NCBI GenBank assembly: GCA_027257055.1
Contig: JAPVLO010000133.1
Location: forward strand, 3,720,001 to 3,784,000
Direction: 5' to 3'
Length of the DNA: 64,000 nucleotides
Origin: Cephalopachus bancanus
Lineage: Eukaryota > Chordata > Mammalia > Primates > Tarsiidae
Part shown: piece by piece, positions 34,400-47,516 of the stretch
How the letters are laid out: every line of letters begins with the position of its first letter
How positions within the stretch are numbered: position 1 is the stretch's first letter
The notes under the pieces: model-generated
Told to the model about the DNA's origin: nothing
Database searches by the model: none
What the model saw: the letters and a program-made list of their open reading frames with translations, nothing else
Position numbers and translations under genes: made by a program

Positions 34400-37050
34400 A
34401 GCCAGGTGCAAATATTGCAGGAATTAAAATTTGAAAGAGACGCTCTGTTCTACTTGGTCAACTAAGGCAGAAAGTAGAATACCTGTGTATCCTCACTAGT
34501 AGGTGAGACAGTTTAGAGGGCAGCATAGGCGATAGCGCACCTGGGAGAAATGGATTTGATTAGACAGACACAGGGAATTGGAAAGGTGAAAGAGGATCCT
34601 ACAAAGGTAACCCTTCAACAAATGTGAGCAGATTTAATTAAGGCAGGGGTGGATCCTAACAAGATAGATTTAACCCTTTGCGATCGGAGAATCTCAAGAA
34701 CACCTACCAGCAACTTGACTGCAATTTTTACAAAATAGTGAAAAATGAATCTTTCATATTAAATAGTATAGCATTGGAACCAGTTACTTTATTGTAACAA
34801 TATTTGGCTTATAATGGAATTTTGGACATTGAAGAACTTATTTATGACCAAAAAATCAAAATTTTGTATCTTATATTATTCTAACATGCATGTGAAATAA
34901 TTACCGCCATGCATTACAGGTTCATAGATACATGCTTTGCAATAGTAATTTGTTGGATGTCTTCCATCTGGTGTTTTTCTATTAGAGCAGATGATATAGT
35001 CTCATTTTCCTTCCTCCCACATTAATAATATGTAATTTATTGTCTGTTTTTCGGAGATGATGTGGAAGGACTTTCTCTTTCTACATAATGGCAACTGATT
35101 TTTTTTTTTACATATATCTCAGTATAAATTCCATCTCTTTATTTGCTTTTTTGTGCAATTTGAATGGAAAACTTCAAGGAAACATTCATTTTTTAAAAAA
35201 TGTGCACTGGCATAAGTTTGTCCTGTATAATCACCACCAATCTCTTTATGTTCTCTGAGAGGTTTGCTAGATTACGATGTCCCCTCAGAGAGGAATTCGA
35301 GTGCAAAGGGTTAAATAAGCAACCCAACATGGTATTGGTAGAATTATGGGAGCAACTCCCCAAAGAAAAGCACTACCAACCTATCTTGAAAAAGAGAACT
35401 TAGGTCCGGGTACTAGAGTGAACCCCCAATAAAAAGGGAGGTTCCCCCTCAAAGAAAGAGCAAGCAGGTAGGCAGCTGCAGGGCAGACTCGGAGCACGAG
35501 GGGTACCCAGAGGCCAGCCGCGGTCAGCGCCACCTCCTTGCAGCCAAAGGGCAGAGCTCATATGAGCCCCAGGTTGGAATACACACTGAGGCTTGGTTTA
35601 CTGCTGGAATTTTTTTGCTGTTGGCTAATTCTTTCTTTAGTGTTGATATTCACACAGATTGTCAAGACCAGTTCACATTCACCTCAGAAGAAAGACAATG
35701 GTGCTGTTGCTGGAGTACTTGTACAGCCCTACATGATGTCACAACATGGTCACTCAAGATTCAGAAAGTCGGAGGTGACCTGCATCAGTGTCTTCTTTTC
35801 ACTGTATAGATGATGTCATTCTGTATGTCACCGTATAGATGATGTCTGATTCTCTTACAGACCTAGAGCAGGCAGCACCCCAGTTGGATGAACATTTGCA
35901 GGAGAAAGGATCATCAGCTATACTGATAAGTTTCAGGATTTCCCCCTCACCCCCCATTGCCTAAAACAGCTGCAGGAATTTGGGGGCTTGTTGGGGTACT
36001 AGAGGGCATTTTTCCCACATTTAGCACAGATAGTATGAACCTTGTATACACTGACCAAGGGGATCCCACTGGGACAGGGGAGTGCCAACAGGCATTCATG
36101 CTGCCAAAAGTGCTGTGGCCACTGTCCAGGCATTGGGCCTTCTAAACCAAAACCTTCCCTGTGAATTGGATGTAAATGTTACCCAGGAGCAACATGCTTG
36201 GGGCTATGGCAGCAGCAGGGGAAAGCTCGACTTCCCATTGGCTTTTAGTTGCAGACCTGGAAAGGCACCAAAGACCACTACAGCCCCATCAAACAGCAGG
36301 TCAACACAGTATACCAAGCTCCTTTGGCAACGGAGCCAAATAATCGGACAAGCCCCAGTAACCGTGCGCACTGTCCTGTCAATGGCAGCAGGCAGTCAGT
36401 GGGCAGAGTTATGGGCAGTGTAGTTGGTGATATCTGAAGAGCCAGGCCCATTCACAATCTGCACAGACAGTTGGGCAGTTCAAATGACTGACACTGTGGA
36501 TGCGACAATGGCACCAGCAACAATGGACAATTATGAACAAGCCCCTGTTTGACCAAGATATGTGGCAATACTCACTGCAGGAGTGAACAACCCAATACAT
36601 GAAGCAACTGCACTTCAATGGGAAACCCTGTGCTGGCCATCCAGTACCCCTAGACATGCTGACACAACTGTGGGCAACACCCCCAAGGATACAAATCCAG
36701 ATGCAAGACCCAGCCCTGCAACCAACCTGGGGAAGTGGGAATAACCTGTTGTTGGCCATCCCACAAGACATAATACCCAGAGAGAATACTCCCATTGCCC
36801 CTGGGATGTTCAATCTGAACCCCATTGGTGCTCCCTGTTTACTCCCTGGGAAGAGGGAAGAAATTAAAATCTAGAGGGCCATCCTTCAGTTATGGAAAGA
36901 TGGACAAATACTGTGAAGAGTAACAACCCTGGGTCCCAAATACTCAAAAAAGGAACTATTAATCACTTCTATGTGGCAGTTAAGAACACCCCAATGTCCT
37001 TTCATGCCATGGAAAAGAGGGTTCCCAGGCCTGACTGGGCACTGTATTCC
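34400..37050 (+). pseudogene. Decayed class III (ERV-L-like) endogenous retrovirus, pol relic
   Basis: Frame-shifted fragments keep the order of ERV-L pol. A reverse-transcriptase segment DQFTFTSEERQW (about 35668-35703) is followed by CIDDVILY (35813 onward), the catalytic YIDD box with Tyr changed to Cys. RNase H pieces are CELDV (36170-36184) and TDSWAV (36463-36480). Then, in another frame, a tail with LTLW and NKPLFDQDMW. Stops and shifts are frequent; nothing can be expressed intact. A piggyBac-type MITE sits inside. Outer borders and LTRs are not identified. Family placement is by recall. Confidence 0.75.
34674..35310. mobile_element. piggyBac-type MITE with TTAA target duplication
   Basis: TTAA occurs at 34670-34673 and 35311-35314. 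Inside, the left end CCCTTTGCGATCGGA and the right end, read inward on the other strand, CCCTTTGCACTCGAA match at 12 of 15 positions. The element is 637 bp, AT-rich and has no long reading frame, so it is non-autonomous. TTAA targeting and CCC...GGG ends are hallmarks of piggyBac; MER75/MER85-like primate elements are similar. It split the retroviral relic. Confidence 0.88.
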
Positions 37051-37430
37051 AGGCCTGGAAGATCTCCCCAGAGTGGCACGGTGCTGTCATGGGACAGGAA
37101 TGGTGCTTGCATTTTACCTGATAATAGGGATTTGCCTTTGCTTCTTCCTCTCAAGCACCTATTTTATCACGTTTGGCCTAAGGCCCTTTCTATCACTAAG
37201 TTTTTTCTTTTTGGCAAAAGGTTCATAGGTGTTATCATTTTGCAATGATATAGGTGTAGCAATATTGCTGTTCGGATCCAGTGCCCTTTATTGCACACAC
37301 AGGATATGGATGCCATGTATGACTTGTGTTTCCACCTAAGGGATCTTGCGGAAGATCTACATGACATGAAGAAAATGTTATCTTTCAGAACTCCCCTTGG
37401 GAAGAACACTACATTTGACTGAAATAAATA
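37051..37430. other. Unclassified sequence next to the retroviral relic
   Basis: The frames at 36892-37248 include a hydrophobic stretch LAFYLIIGICLCFFL, but no envelope motif is recognisable. I do not call a gene. Confidence 0.3.
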
Positions 37431-38081
<651 letters not shown>

Positions 38082-38137
38082 TCAAATTCAGATGAAACTG
38101 AAAAACTCTTACCCTTTCTAGTAATAAAAGGTATCTT

Positions 38138-38376
38138 CTTAAAATTTTTTTAAAGATGTGGGGTACATACAATTCAGGGTTAGGTATGCAAACACCGATT
38201 ATGCAGGTACCCTTGTTGATGAGGTGTGCCCCTCCATCCCCTAGCAGTTTCCCTCAACTGCCAATCCCACCTCCCCTCCCATGGCAGTTTCCCACTACTG
38301 CCAATCCCTTTCTTACAGTATTATGATAATTGCTCAAGGTTCGCTTATGAGTGAGAACATATGATACTCTGTTCAA
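38138..38376 (-). mobile_element. LINE-1 3' tail, antisense
   Basis: AAGATGTGGGGTACATACAA, GTACCCTTGTTGATGAGG and TTCGCTTATGAGTGAGAACA are the reverse complement of the L1 tail at 33010-33200. Confidence 0.9.
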
Positions 38377-38865
38377 GAAAAGTTATCTTAACATAAAGCT
38401 ATCACTATAACTACTTTTAGGAATTCTACTGCGAGCCTTACAACCATGAGTCTTCTCTAGGTGTCAGAAGACAAAGCTAGAAATTAAGGTCCACACTGAA
38501 ACTTCCTCATTTTCTGAAGATTCAGAGAATAATCCAAGAAATCACTGCATGTAACACTAAAATCAACAGATAGCACCAGAATCTAAAAAGCTCTTGCTAA
38601 CTCTAAAACAGATACTGGTTTGGGGAATGGAAAAAAGGAAAATCCTGCCCAGGTTTCTTGTCATGCCATAAGTACCTTAAGCTTCAGAAAACTAACACCA
38701 CCTGACAAAAGAAAGAAAATCGCTTCAAACATCTCTACAGATGGTTATCCGACTAGATACCCAAGTATTATACCCTTATAGAACTGTAGCCAACTTTAAA
38801 TGGCTGTCAGAGAAGGTCTTTGTATTGGTGAGATTACTGTGTATTGACCCCAACGCGCGCGCACG
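38377..38865. other. Intron upstream of the UMAD1 exon, nothing recognised
   Basis: No supported feature. Confidence 0.4.
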
Positions 38866-38913
38866 CACGCGCACACACACACACACACACACAACACACA
38901 CACACACACACAC
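38855..38913. repeat. (CG/CA)n microsatellite
   Basis: ACGCGCGCGCACGCACGCGC leads into about 20 CA units broken by one CAACA. The alternating purine-pyrimidine run could adopt Z-DNA. Confidence 0.95.
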
Positions 38914-39232
38914 AGAGCCCTCTCTTCCCAGTATTCTCATCCTTGTACATTCAAGTCAGGGCAACAATGTCTAGAAAACAACTGTGAAGAAAGTCAAAGG
39001 GTACTTGCAAGGACACATTATATAAAATCCAACTCACATAAGTGTGAAGGGCTCCTGGTCTCAGTCTGGCACTGACATGAATTGATTTATATTAAGCTGT
39101 ACTCTTTACTAGCCACATAAACTCGAACTGATAGTTAACCTACTTTTTTGCTTCAATTCTTTCACTTACACAACATGAATAATTGTATATTCCTGGTGGG
39201 GTTATTGCAAAAAGATTCTAGGAGACAGAGTA
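38914..39232. other. Intron, nothing recognised
   Basis: No supported feature. Confidence 0.4.
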
Positions 39233-40145
39233 TACTGTAGTCCCCCTCTAATCCATGGTTTTGGTTACCCATTGTCAACTGAGGTCCAAACATAGGTGAG
39301 TACATACAATAAAATATTTTAAGAGAGCGCAATAATTTTTATTACTGTATATTGTTATAATTGTTCTATTCTGTTATTATTGTTGTTAATCTCTTACTGC
39401 ACCTAATTTATAAATTAAACTTTATCATAGGTATATATAGAAAGTTCTCAATGCCATGGATAGGTTCTTAGAAACTGCAATTTTAAGTGAAACAATGTAT
39501 AATGAAATCAGTTATCCCATAGGCTAATTGATAGAAGCAAGAGTTGAATTCTTACAGCATTTTTCTGGTCACAAAAACTTCTCCAACTTCTAAAACCTTT
39601 CTAATATTTCTAAAAACCTTTCTAATATTAGACATTGAAATAAATGTGAGATATGCATATATTTTTAAAAGATTAATAAAAGCAAGTAAGATAATCATTT
39701 ATTAAATTATTCCAGTACAGAGTTTAGGGTAGCCAGAGCCTACTCCTGAAGTTCAGGGCAGAGTAGGAACCCACCTTGGCCAGGACACCAATCACAGGAC
39801 ACACATACACACACACACTCAGTGGAGGACAGTGTAGATACACAAATAAACCTAATGTGCACATCACTGAGACGTGGAAAGAAACCAGAGGACCCAAATG
39901 AAACTTGCACAGACATGGGGAGGATACACATACTCCACACAGATGGTGGCTCTGGCTGGGAATATTTTTTTTCCCTCATCATTATAACTGAACAATGTAT
40001 AACAAAATGACATTGAATGAAATATCATTTGGGGACCTGCTATATTAGGAAAAACAAAGCATATGGAGGGCTTGTAGCTATCCTTGGTTCCAGACATTTA
40101 CCAACAGGGGGTCTCGGAATGGATCCACTATGGATGACAGGAGAT
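39233..40145 (+). mobile_element. Tigger-like DNA transposon with a second element nested in it
   Basis: The left part (39233-39440: GTAGTCCCCCTCTAATCC, GGTTTTGGTTACCCATTGTC, AATCTCTTACTGCACCTAAT) and the right part (about 40055-40145: CAGACATTTACCAACAGGGG) follow Tigger2/MER44-like 3' sequence. Between them lies a roughly 600-bp unit. Confidence 0.7.
39445..40045. mobile_element. Nested unnamed DNA-type repeat
   Basis: The ends are partly inverted: TAAGTGAAACAATGTATAAT at the left, and ATAACTGAACAATGTATAAC with CATTGAATGAAATATCATTT at the right. The middle holds GGAACCCACCTTGGCCAGGA and CACAGACATGGGGAGGATAC, a motif set I know from vertebrate repeats but cannot name. Confidence 0.5.
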
Positions 40146-41583
40146 GATCTCATAAAGCATGTTGGTGTCATGTCCGACATGCTGCAGAGACTCAGTGAAC
40201 ATTAGTGGCATTTGTAGTTACTCTCCTTTCCAGTTACTGGTCTCAGGCAGGGTGACAACATCTGGTTGCTCCCCCCCACAGAGGAGAGATCACCGAAGTT
40301 AGTTGTCTGCCACCCTCTCTGCCCCCAGGGTAAATTTTACACCATTGTGTATTTTTGAGTAATATTAACAGAACATTATAAGATAATCTGGTTGCAGACT
40401 TTAGTGTTTTAGCACGTGTTCTTCTTTTGCATGGAGAGATTACTCCAAAGACACATGGTTAGACTGATCTTAGGTACCCAGTGGAATGAATCATTAAGGT
40501 CAGCAGCAGTATTGGTCCTACCAGAGAGCCATACCAGTGGAGTGACAGAAATGGGGGTGGCTAATACCTTGGTAACAATTTCAGAGCTGTTTCCAATGGA
40601 GTCGCTTCCATTCTCAGTTATTCTCTATAGTCTCTGCTCTCCTTGCCTTATTCTGGACTTGTTTCTTCCATGCTGGAAGTTTCTTGACTCTTGGAACCTA
40701 AATTATCCCTCCTCTTCTGATATGTCTGAGATATTAAAATGTTCTGATGTTCTCAAGTGACAGACTGTAATTTTATGCTTTGCCAGTAAGTCATATGACC
40801 CAACAAACTGCTGCAGCCAGCATGTTGTTTAAATTTGGTGTTTTAGGTCATGAAGAACTTAAATGCTTCACTTAATGACTTAAGTAGTAAATTCTATACA
40901 AAATACTTGGGTTAAAAAGAGATTCTTTTATTGAACTCTGCCTGAGTTTGGTCTGGCTATTTGCAACAACACATCTAGACTTTCAGGGTTTGAGAATGAC
41001 TTGACAGAACTACTTTTGTGGTACCCATGTTTGTTTCATTTCTATTTCGTGGCCGGACATAAAAAGGCATTGGAAATTTGAGTCCTTCTATTAAAAGGCT
41101 GTTTTATACTTTAATTGCCTCTCCTCGTCCACATAATTCCCTGTTGTAATGGTACTTGACAGTGAACAAAGCAAGTCACATAGCCACACCTAACTCTAGG
41201 GAGGGTGGGAACACCCTCCCATCATGCCTCCATAGAGCAGAGCCAGCAGACAGCCCTAAGGACTCCATGATTCTTATTTGTGTTCACTGTAGGCAGATCT
41301 CGCCCCTGCCAAAAGCAGAACTCACCTATCCACGAGCAGTTGCTCTTATTGCCCATGCAGGCATAACTGCATGTTCCAAGTTCAGTGTCTTGGGAGATGT
41401 ACAAGAGTCTCTTCCTCAGGTCCAGATGTAGCACTTCTTGGTCTGGAGACTTCATGAACTAAAAAGAGAGGCCATCTGTCCCTTTTGTTCCCCCACATGC
41501 TAGTGGAGCTGGAGCAGATAAACGCCCCAAATACTATCATCCAGAAGGGGAGGAATGAGAGATTGGCACAATCAAGAGCTGTA
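40146..41583. other. Intron, nothing recognised
   Basis: A 114-codon frame at 40416-40760 and a 91-codon frame at 41156-41431 show no motif. I see no repeat. Confidence 0.4.
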
Positions 41584-41872
41584 GCGCCGGGCTCGGTGGC
41601 TCAGCCTGTAATCCCGCGCCTTTGGGAGGCTGAAGTGAGTGGATTGCCTGAGGCCGCGGGTTCGAGACCCCGCCTGGGCTGGCGAGACCTCATCTCTACA
41701 ATAAATCAAAAAATTAGCCGGGCGTGGTAGTGCGCGCCAGTAATTCCGGCGACTCGGAAGGCTGCGGCGGAAGGATCGCTGGAGCCCACCAAGTCGAGGC
41801 TGCGGTGGCGGGGAGCAGCCACTGCACTCCAGTCTGGGCGACATTGTGAGACTCCAACTCAAAAAAAAAAAA
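41584..41872 (+). mobile_element. Alu, young type, CpG-rich
   Basis: GCGCCGGGCTCGGTGGC head and many intact CpGs (CCGCGGGTTCGAGACC). AGAGCTGTAGC on both sides. One of the youngest-looking copies. Confidence 0.97.
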
Positions 41873-43414
41873 AAGAGCTGTAGCAACTCTGCAGTTCCCC
41901 TGAGTAGGATTTTGGGAAACCCTTATCTTGGGTTGGAGAATGTTCCTTAATTATGTCCAGATCCTGTTTCCTCTTTTTCTAGTAACTTCCTTCGCTACAA
42001 GGGAAACAGGCACTGGAGAATAGGCCCTCTTGCAGGCTGAGCAGTTTTCCCTGGCAGTTCCTTGTCCACAGAAAATTGGCATCCAAGGGTCGTTTTAACT
42101 ATTCTGTAGCCAGAGTCCTCTTTTAATCCAGACTGGCAGTTATTTCTGCAGTACAGCTCTCAAAAAAATGTGTTTGGCATCTTATCTATTTAACTTCAGT
42201 GAGCTTCATGTGTAATGGCCAGACCTAAAATTTTTGCTAGATATAATTCTTAGATTTTGTGTTTTTCAGCTTTGTCAGCTCTATGCATGTCCTCCTTTCC
42301 ACTTTATCTGAGGGTATCTTGGCTCTATAAGGTTTCAGCTAGAGACCTACACCTTTAGTGTCTTTTTCCTGAACCATTTTATCCAAACAGCAACGTTAAT
42401 TCACGCTGAGGTTTTAATACCAGGTGTGGTGGTTATACCCCTGGTTTGATCTTTATCTGAGGATGAGTTTTAATCATCTGTTGTTGCTTCAAAGCTTTCT
42501 CAGTTTAATTTTAACTGTTTAATTTTAACTGTTTGGGGATAAGAAGTAGTTGCTTCTTTCAATCTTATAAGTCTTTGAATCTGCACTCTCTCTTCTTACG
42601 TTCCTGCTTGCAAGCCAACTATTTCTTTTCTGATCTCACTTCTTCCTTGTGCGGGTTTTTTCTTTACCTTATTCAGTTACTTTTTTCATCTGATTCCTTG
42701 TCTTTCTTCCTTTTCCTTTTGCTTTTTCATCCAATCTTGTTGTTCGTCAGTTTTACAGAGGCCATGTCTCCTTGTGCTCTATAGAGGTGCCAAATTATTT
42801 TCAGACTTCTCTTTTGGATTCATTACTATATCCAGTAAGCTCCTTTGAGGATTTTCGTGTCTGTTCTTTTTCCTTTACTAGAATGTTCTTTTTCACATGG
42901 CTTGTGTTTTTCTTCTCCATTTTTTAGTCCTTTTTAAAAGTGAAATCTGCCATATATGTTTTCTATCAATACATAGGTTCCTTTTACCATCCACTTGTGT
43001 TGGGGTTAATATCCTTCTTAGAACTACAACTGAGATCTGGTCAAGCTACACAAATCCCAGTACAATTCTCAGTTTTCAGAAGGCTTTCCCTCTGGTTAAA
43101 TCTCTGCCTGATTTTCTGTTATGGGTAGAATATATGATAACGAACATTAGGAGTACTTGCTGCCACTGGAATTCTTCCTTTCTTTGCTTTCTCTTATTTT
43201 TTACTTATTTATTTTTTTGGCTCTCCTCTCCATTGGCCCATAAAACCCTCCTGTCACCTGCCCTCAGGGAGACACTGCTTTGGAGAGAACTCCCAGGGTG
43301 CTCCTTGCTTGTGCCAAGTAATGAAATTCCTATTGATCAAAACCTGTGTTCTCATGGAGAGTCGTTTATTACTCGCCAGATGAATGAACTCAGTTTTTTT
43401 CAGGTAACAAAATG
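41873..43414. other. T-rich intron, no supported gene
   Basis: A 172-codon frame at 42897-43415 is rich in Phe, Leu and Ser, as T-rich DNA gives by chance. No domain, splice or RNA feature seen. Confidence 0.4.
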
Positions 43415-43905
43415 AAAGCCTATGTCCACACTTGTATGCACATGTCATAACAGCTTTTTTGATAATAATAAGAAATGGAAACAACCCAACATCCAACACC
43501 AGGTAAATGGATTTTTTTCAGTGTTGCCACATCCACAATACTATTCAAATAAAGAGGAACAAAGTACAGATACATGCTACAGGAAGATATACAAGAATCT
43601 CAAAAAATTAAGCTGACTAAAAAAGCCAGACAAAATAAGAGTTCATGCAGTATGATTCCATTTATGTAAACTTCTAAAAAAATGCAAACTAATCTACAGT
43701 GACAGAAAGCAGATCAGTGGCTGCCTGGGAAGAGAGGAAAGGAAGGAAGGATTACAAAGGAGCACAGGAAGCTCCTGTAAGTGGTAGACACATTCATTAT
43801 CTTGATTGTGATGACGGTTTCAGTGGGGTAAACATTCATCAAAACTCAGCCAACTATACACTTTCAACATGTGTAATTTATTGATAATATCCCAACAAAG
43901 CTCTT
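43415..43905 (+). mobile_element. Ancient LINE-1 3' end
   Basis: AAATGGAAACAACCCAACAT, ATGATTCCATTTATGTAAAC, GTGGCTGCCTGGGAAGAGAG and CATTCATCAAAACTCAGCC are L1M-type ORF2/3' UTR text. Confidence 0.85.
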
Positions 43906-45683
43906 TAAATACACATTAGCATGATATTTAGATATTACACAAAAGTTTTAGTTCACAATTATTCAGAAAATTGTCTCAAATCTCTTCCCACTAGTGTGTT
44001 AGAGATCGTCTTTGCATTTAAAAAATGCCTCTTTTCTCTCTGTATTCACACAAAAACAAAAGGGCAGTGTATTCACTTTTGATAATACATAAAGACTGCA
44101 TATAAAAGGGCTTGGCTGACTGCAGAGCAGGGCAGGTCCTATTGCTTTGAAAAGGCGGGGCGAGTAATGTATTTCTTCTCTTTTAAGTCATACCACCCAT
44201 GACAAAAAGATTAAGGCAACATGGTATTCTCAATTTGATTATCTCCTTTCAATTTCAACAGACTACTAGTTAATGTAAATACATCAAATAGACTGAAACT
44301 CCTGTGCAACTGATAAAAACAGTAGCTACTTTCTATAGAGAGATGTGTGTACGTGTGTATATACCACATGTGGCACACGTATTTTTCTTCCAAATCCAAA
44401 AAAATACGTAAATTTCATACTGCTGGAAAATTTAAATCCTGAACAATGTTTAACCTTCCTCCTCTTTTGTATGGTAAAATGCAGCATTCTGCAAATATAA
44501 TAAATGTTTAGATAACAAGTTTACTCATTTCTGCTGTAAGATACCAAAATAGTATAAGAAGACAGGCCATGTTTTTGGTAGCTTTAACCTTGAGAGATAG
44601 AAATACATTAACTAAAATAACACTTGTAAAACATTCCAGAGAGATCAATGAGCATTAGAAGGACCCTGGTAGGCTTCCCAAAAGTAGCCTTGGGTATGAC
44701 TGCATCTGATAAGGAGGGTGTAGATACAGACAAAGAGAAGGAAGGCCTTTCCTGTAACAAGCATTGACATGAGCAAAGAACACACTGGGCTGATAGGAAG
44801 GCAAAGGGGTTAGTCTTACTAGAGGCAAGGGTTTATGCAGAGAAGCATCATAAACCAAGACTATAAAAGAAGGGTGGATACTAATTAACAAGAGGCAGAA
44901 AAGACAGGAAGTAGAATATTACTGTGCAGTCCAGGGTCTTGAGCAGAGTAGTGTTTAAGAGATGAGATTTGAAATAGCACGCTGGAGAAATGACTGAGGG
45001 GAGTATAGGGTCAAGAAGTTAGAAAGTTGATTAAGATGAGAGAAGCCTGAATGAAAAAAGAGGTGTACAGAAATGATAAAGAAGAGAGCCTGGTGACTTA
45101 GGCCTCTACAAAGTCAGATGGAAAAGAACTAATAAGAAATGACTAAAGTTTCAAGTCAAAGAACCAAAGAAAGTGATATTATGAATAAGCAAAGTCTTAG
45201 AAATGGAAGTTTAAGAAAAAATTACATTTCATTTCAATCTGATTTTTATCAAACTGAAAATCCAACTGTTGTGTAAAAATCTAGTTTTTAAATAATATCA
45301 AAGTCAAAATTTTTTTTTAAATACTACACAGATTGAACATACCCTCTACAAATTGGACTTGGCCTTCATGTGGCAAAGTATTTTAGACCTAGGAAAGGAA
45401 TATCCTAAATCTAATCAGTGTAAGTAAAAAATTGTTTAAGACTTTGGAATTCAATGAGTGTCCTGGCCAGCTTACCCATCCAGGCTGTCTTCACCTTTGC
45501 TTGCTTTGTAACTCTGTAGAAATACGAGGCAACTTGTAGAAAACTGATAGCCATGCAAATAATTCCTGCCCATAAAAATGTTTCTGGTAGAATGCATTAG
45601 TTATTGCCCTGAGAAAACCTAACCAATGTTGCATCCATTTATAAACTCAACATTCCTTATTTTACTTGAAATATGTGATGGAC
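43906..45683. other. Intron, nothing recognised
   Basis: 1.8 kb without a supported exon, RNA or repeat. Confidence 0.4.
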
Positions 45684-45970
45684 CAGGCATGGCAGCTCAC
45701 GTCTATAATCCCAGCATTTTAGGAGGCCAAGGCTGGAGGACCACCTGTGACCAGAATTACAGACCTGCCTAGGCAACATAGCGAGACCCAGTGTCTACAA
45801 GAAATTTTAATATTTGGCCAGGCATGGTGGCACGTACCTGTAGACCCAGCTACTCAGGAGACTGAGACAGAAGGATCGCCTAAGCTCAGGAGTTTTAGGT
45901 TACAGTGAACCATGATTGTACCACTGCATTTCAGCCTGGGCAACAGAGAGAGACTCAGTCAAACAAAAGC
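45684..45970 (+). mobile_element. Alu, older type
   Basis: GGACCAGGCATGGCAGCTCA head to GAGAGAGACTCAGTCAAACA. TATGTGATG before and TGTGTGATG after may be the target duplication. Confidence 0.92.
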
Positions 45971-46539
45971 AAAATTGTGTGATGATGCTTTTAGTTCTCT
46001 TTTGAACCAGTTGTAATATCTTACTAGCTCCCTCCTTAACTTATAAGTTCAGTAAAGTCTCCCACAGATTTTACGTTCATTTGAGAGACATGATTTTATC
46101 CTCTTTTAAGCTGATCCGTGGTATCACTTAGACTACCTAATAAAGATTACCTAAATACTCTTCCCTTGGTATTCCATCCCACAGAGGTTTTTTTTTATTT
46201 TTGTAGGTTTTTTATATTGGTATAATGGGAAAAAGGTACAGATGTCTGAGAGAATAAAGAAGGAAAGACATTTAAACTGATATTGCATTTAGCTCCACAG
46301 AACAGCTTGGAACTCAATTAATTAAACTGAAGCATTAACATAAATTGTATTTCCACTTCTCTGATTTATGCTCAGACTAAAAAAAGAAAAAAAACAAAAA
46401 CTGAATCCTGGATCTAGCTAATTTTCAAACTGCAGGTCCCAACACTTGAGTGGGAATAAACTCAATTTTTTTTTTTAATGGAATGAAATGGGGTAGGGGA
46501 GGGAAAGGGAAGGGAATCTGGAAGTACTCATTTTCTGGA
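45971..46539. other. Intron, nothing recognised
   Basis: AT-rich sequence. Confidence 0.4.
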
Positions 46540-46865
46540 ACACTGTTGGCCCTCCGCATCCCCAGGTCCCCCATCCACGGGGCCCTCATCTTGCTGTGAA
46601 TCAAAAACATTCTAAAAAAATAAAAAATAACAGTAAAACAATTGAAAATAATACAAATAAAAACAATATAGTATAACAACTATCTACAGAGCGTGTCCAT
46701 TGAATTCAGTGTTATAAGTGATTGGGAGATGACAAAGTAAACAGGAGGACAAACACAGGCTGCAAGCAAATATGCCCCTTCACAACAGGGACCTGCACTT
46801 TGGGGGTTTGGTATCTGTGGAGGTCCTAGAGCCAATTCCCAGATGAGATATAAGGGATGACTGTA
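46540..46865 (+). mobile_element. Tigger/MER2-like MITE
   Basis: TTGGCCCTCCGCATCCCCAG at the left, AGTATAACAACTATCTACAG and ACAACAGGGACCTGCACTTT in the middle, ATATAAGGGATGACTGTA at the right. Same plan as the element at 23851-24500. Confidence 0.8.
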
Positions 46866-47311
46866 AAGTCTCTAACAGAATTGCTTCCCATAGCCATATG
46901 ATAAAGTCAGCTTGAAAAGCAACAAGTCAGCCCAAGAAACATTTAGAACAGAACCTCCCTCCTGTTGGATCCCATTTCCACCATGGAATACAGATGGCCT
47001 CCTAAAGTAAAACAGATATCAAACAATTTTACCCTCCTCTATTACTTTGTAAATAAATATGAACCTCAAAGCATCTACTGAGAATTGGCAAGGAAGGTTT
47101 TCATTTTGTTGTTGATGGATTTGAGGATTTTGTTTATTTCCTTAGACTAGCTGCTCTATCATTTTGAGAATCAAGAATGGTAGCCAGCAGGTAAGAGAAA
47201 TGATGGCTTTTTCCCTCTACTGCTCCTTAGTCATGATATGAAAAACAGAACAAAATAATCAAGCCTCCCCCAGTGCTACTAATTCAGGGAGGGAAAAATC
47301 TATCATTACAT
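46866..47311. other. Intron, nothing recognised
   Basis: No supported feature. Confidence 0.4.
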
Positions 47312-47516
47312 TAAACCAAGAGTTCTCAGTGGCTACACTCTTGGCATTTGGGACGTGTCGTTGGGCTGTCCTCACCACTGCATGATGTCTAGCAGCATCC
47401 CTGGCCTCAGCCCGCTAAATGCCTGCCTACTCCCCAGCTGTGACTACCAAAGATGTCTCCAAATATTGCCAGATGTCTCCTAGGGGACAAAATGGTCCCT
47501 GGGTGAGAACCAAGGT
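47312..47516 (-). mobile_element. hAT-type MITE, antisense
   Basis: AGAGTTCTCAGTGGCTACAC at the left and ACAAAATGGTCCCTGGGTGA with GAACCA at the right have partly inverted ends. CCAAATATTGCCAGATGTCT is typical of a common mammalian Charlie-derived repeat. Confidence 0.65.

Noticed and set aside
33992..34411. 139-codon minus-strand frame beside the retroviral relic
   Set aside because: Antisense to probable retroviral sequence; no family recognised.
36892..37250. Hydrophobic segment resembling a membrane anchor of a retroviral envelope
   Set aside because: No fusion-peptide, CX6C or other envelope motif is visible, and ERV-L-like elements usually lack env.
42897..43415. 172-codon + frame
   Set aside because: Phe/Leu/Ser-rich output of T-rich DNA, no recognisable domain, and it runs into old L1 sequence.
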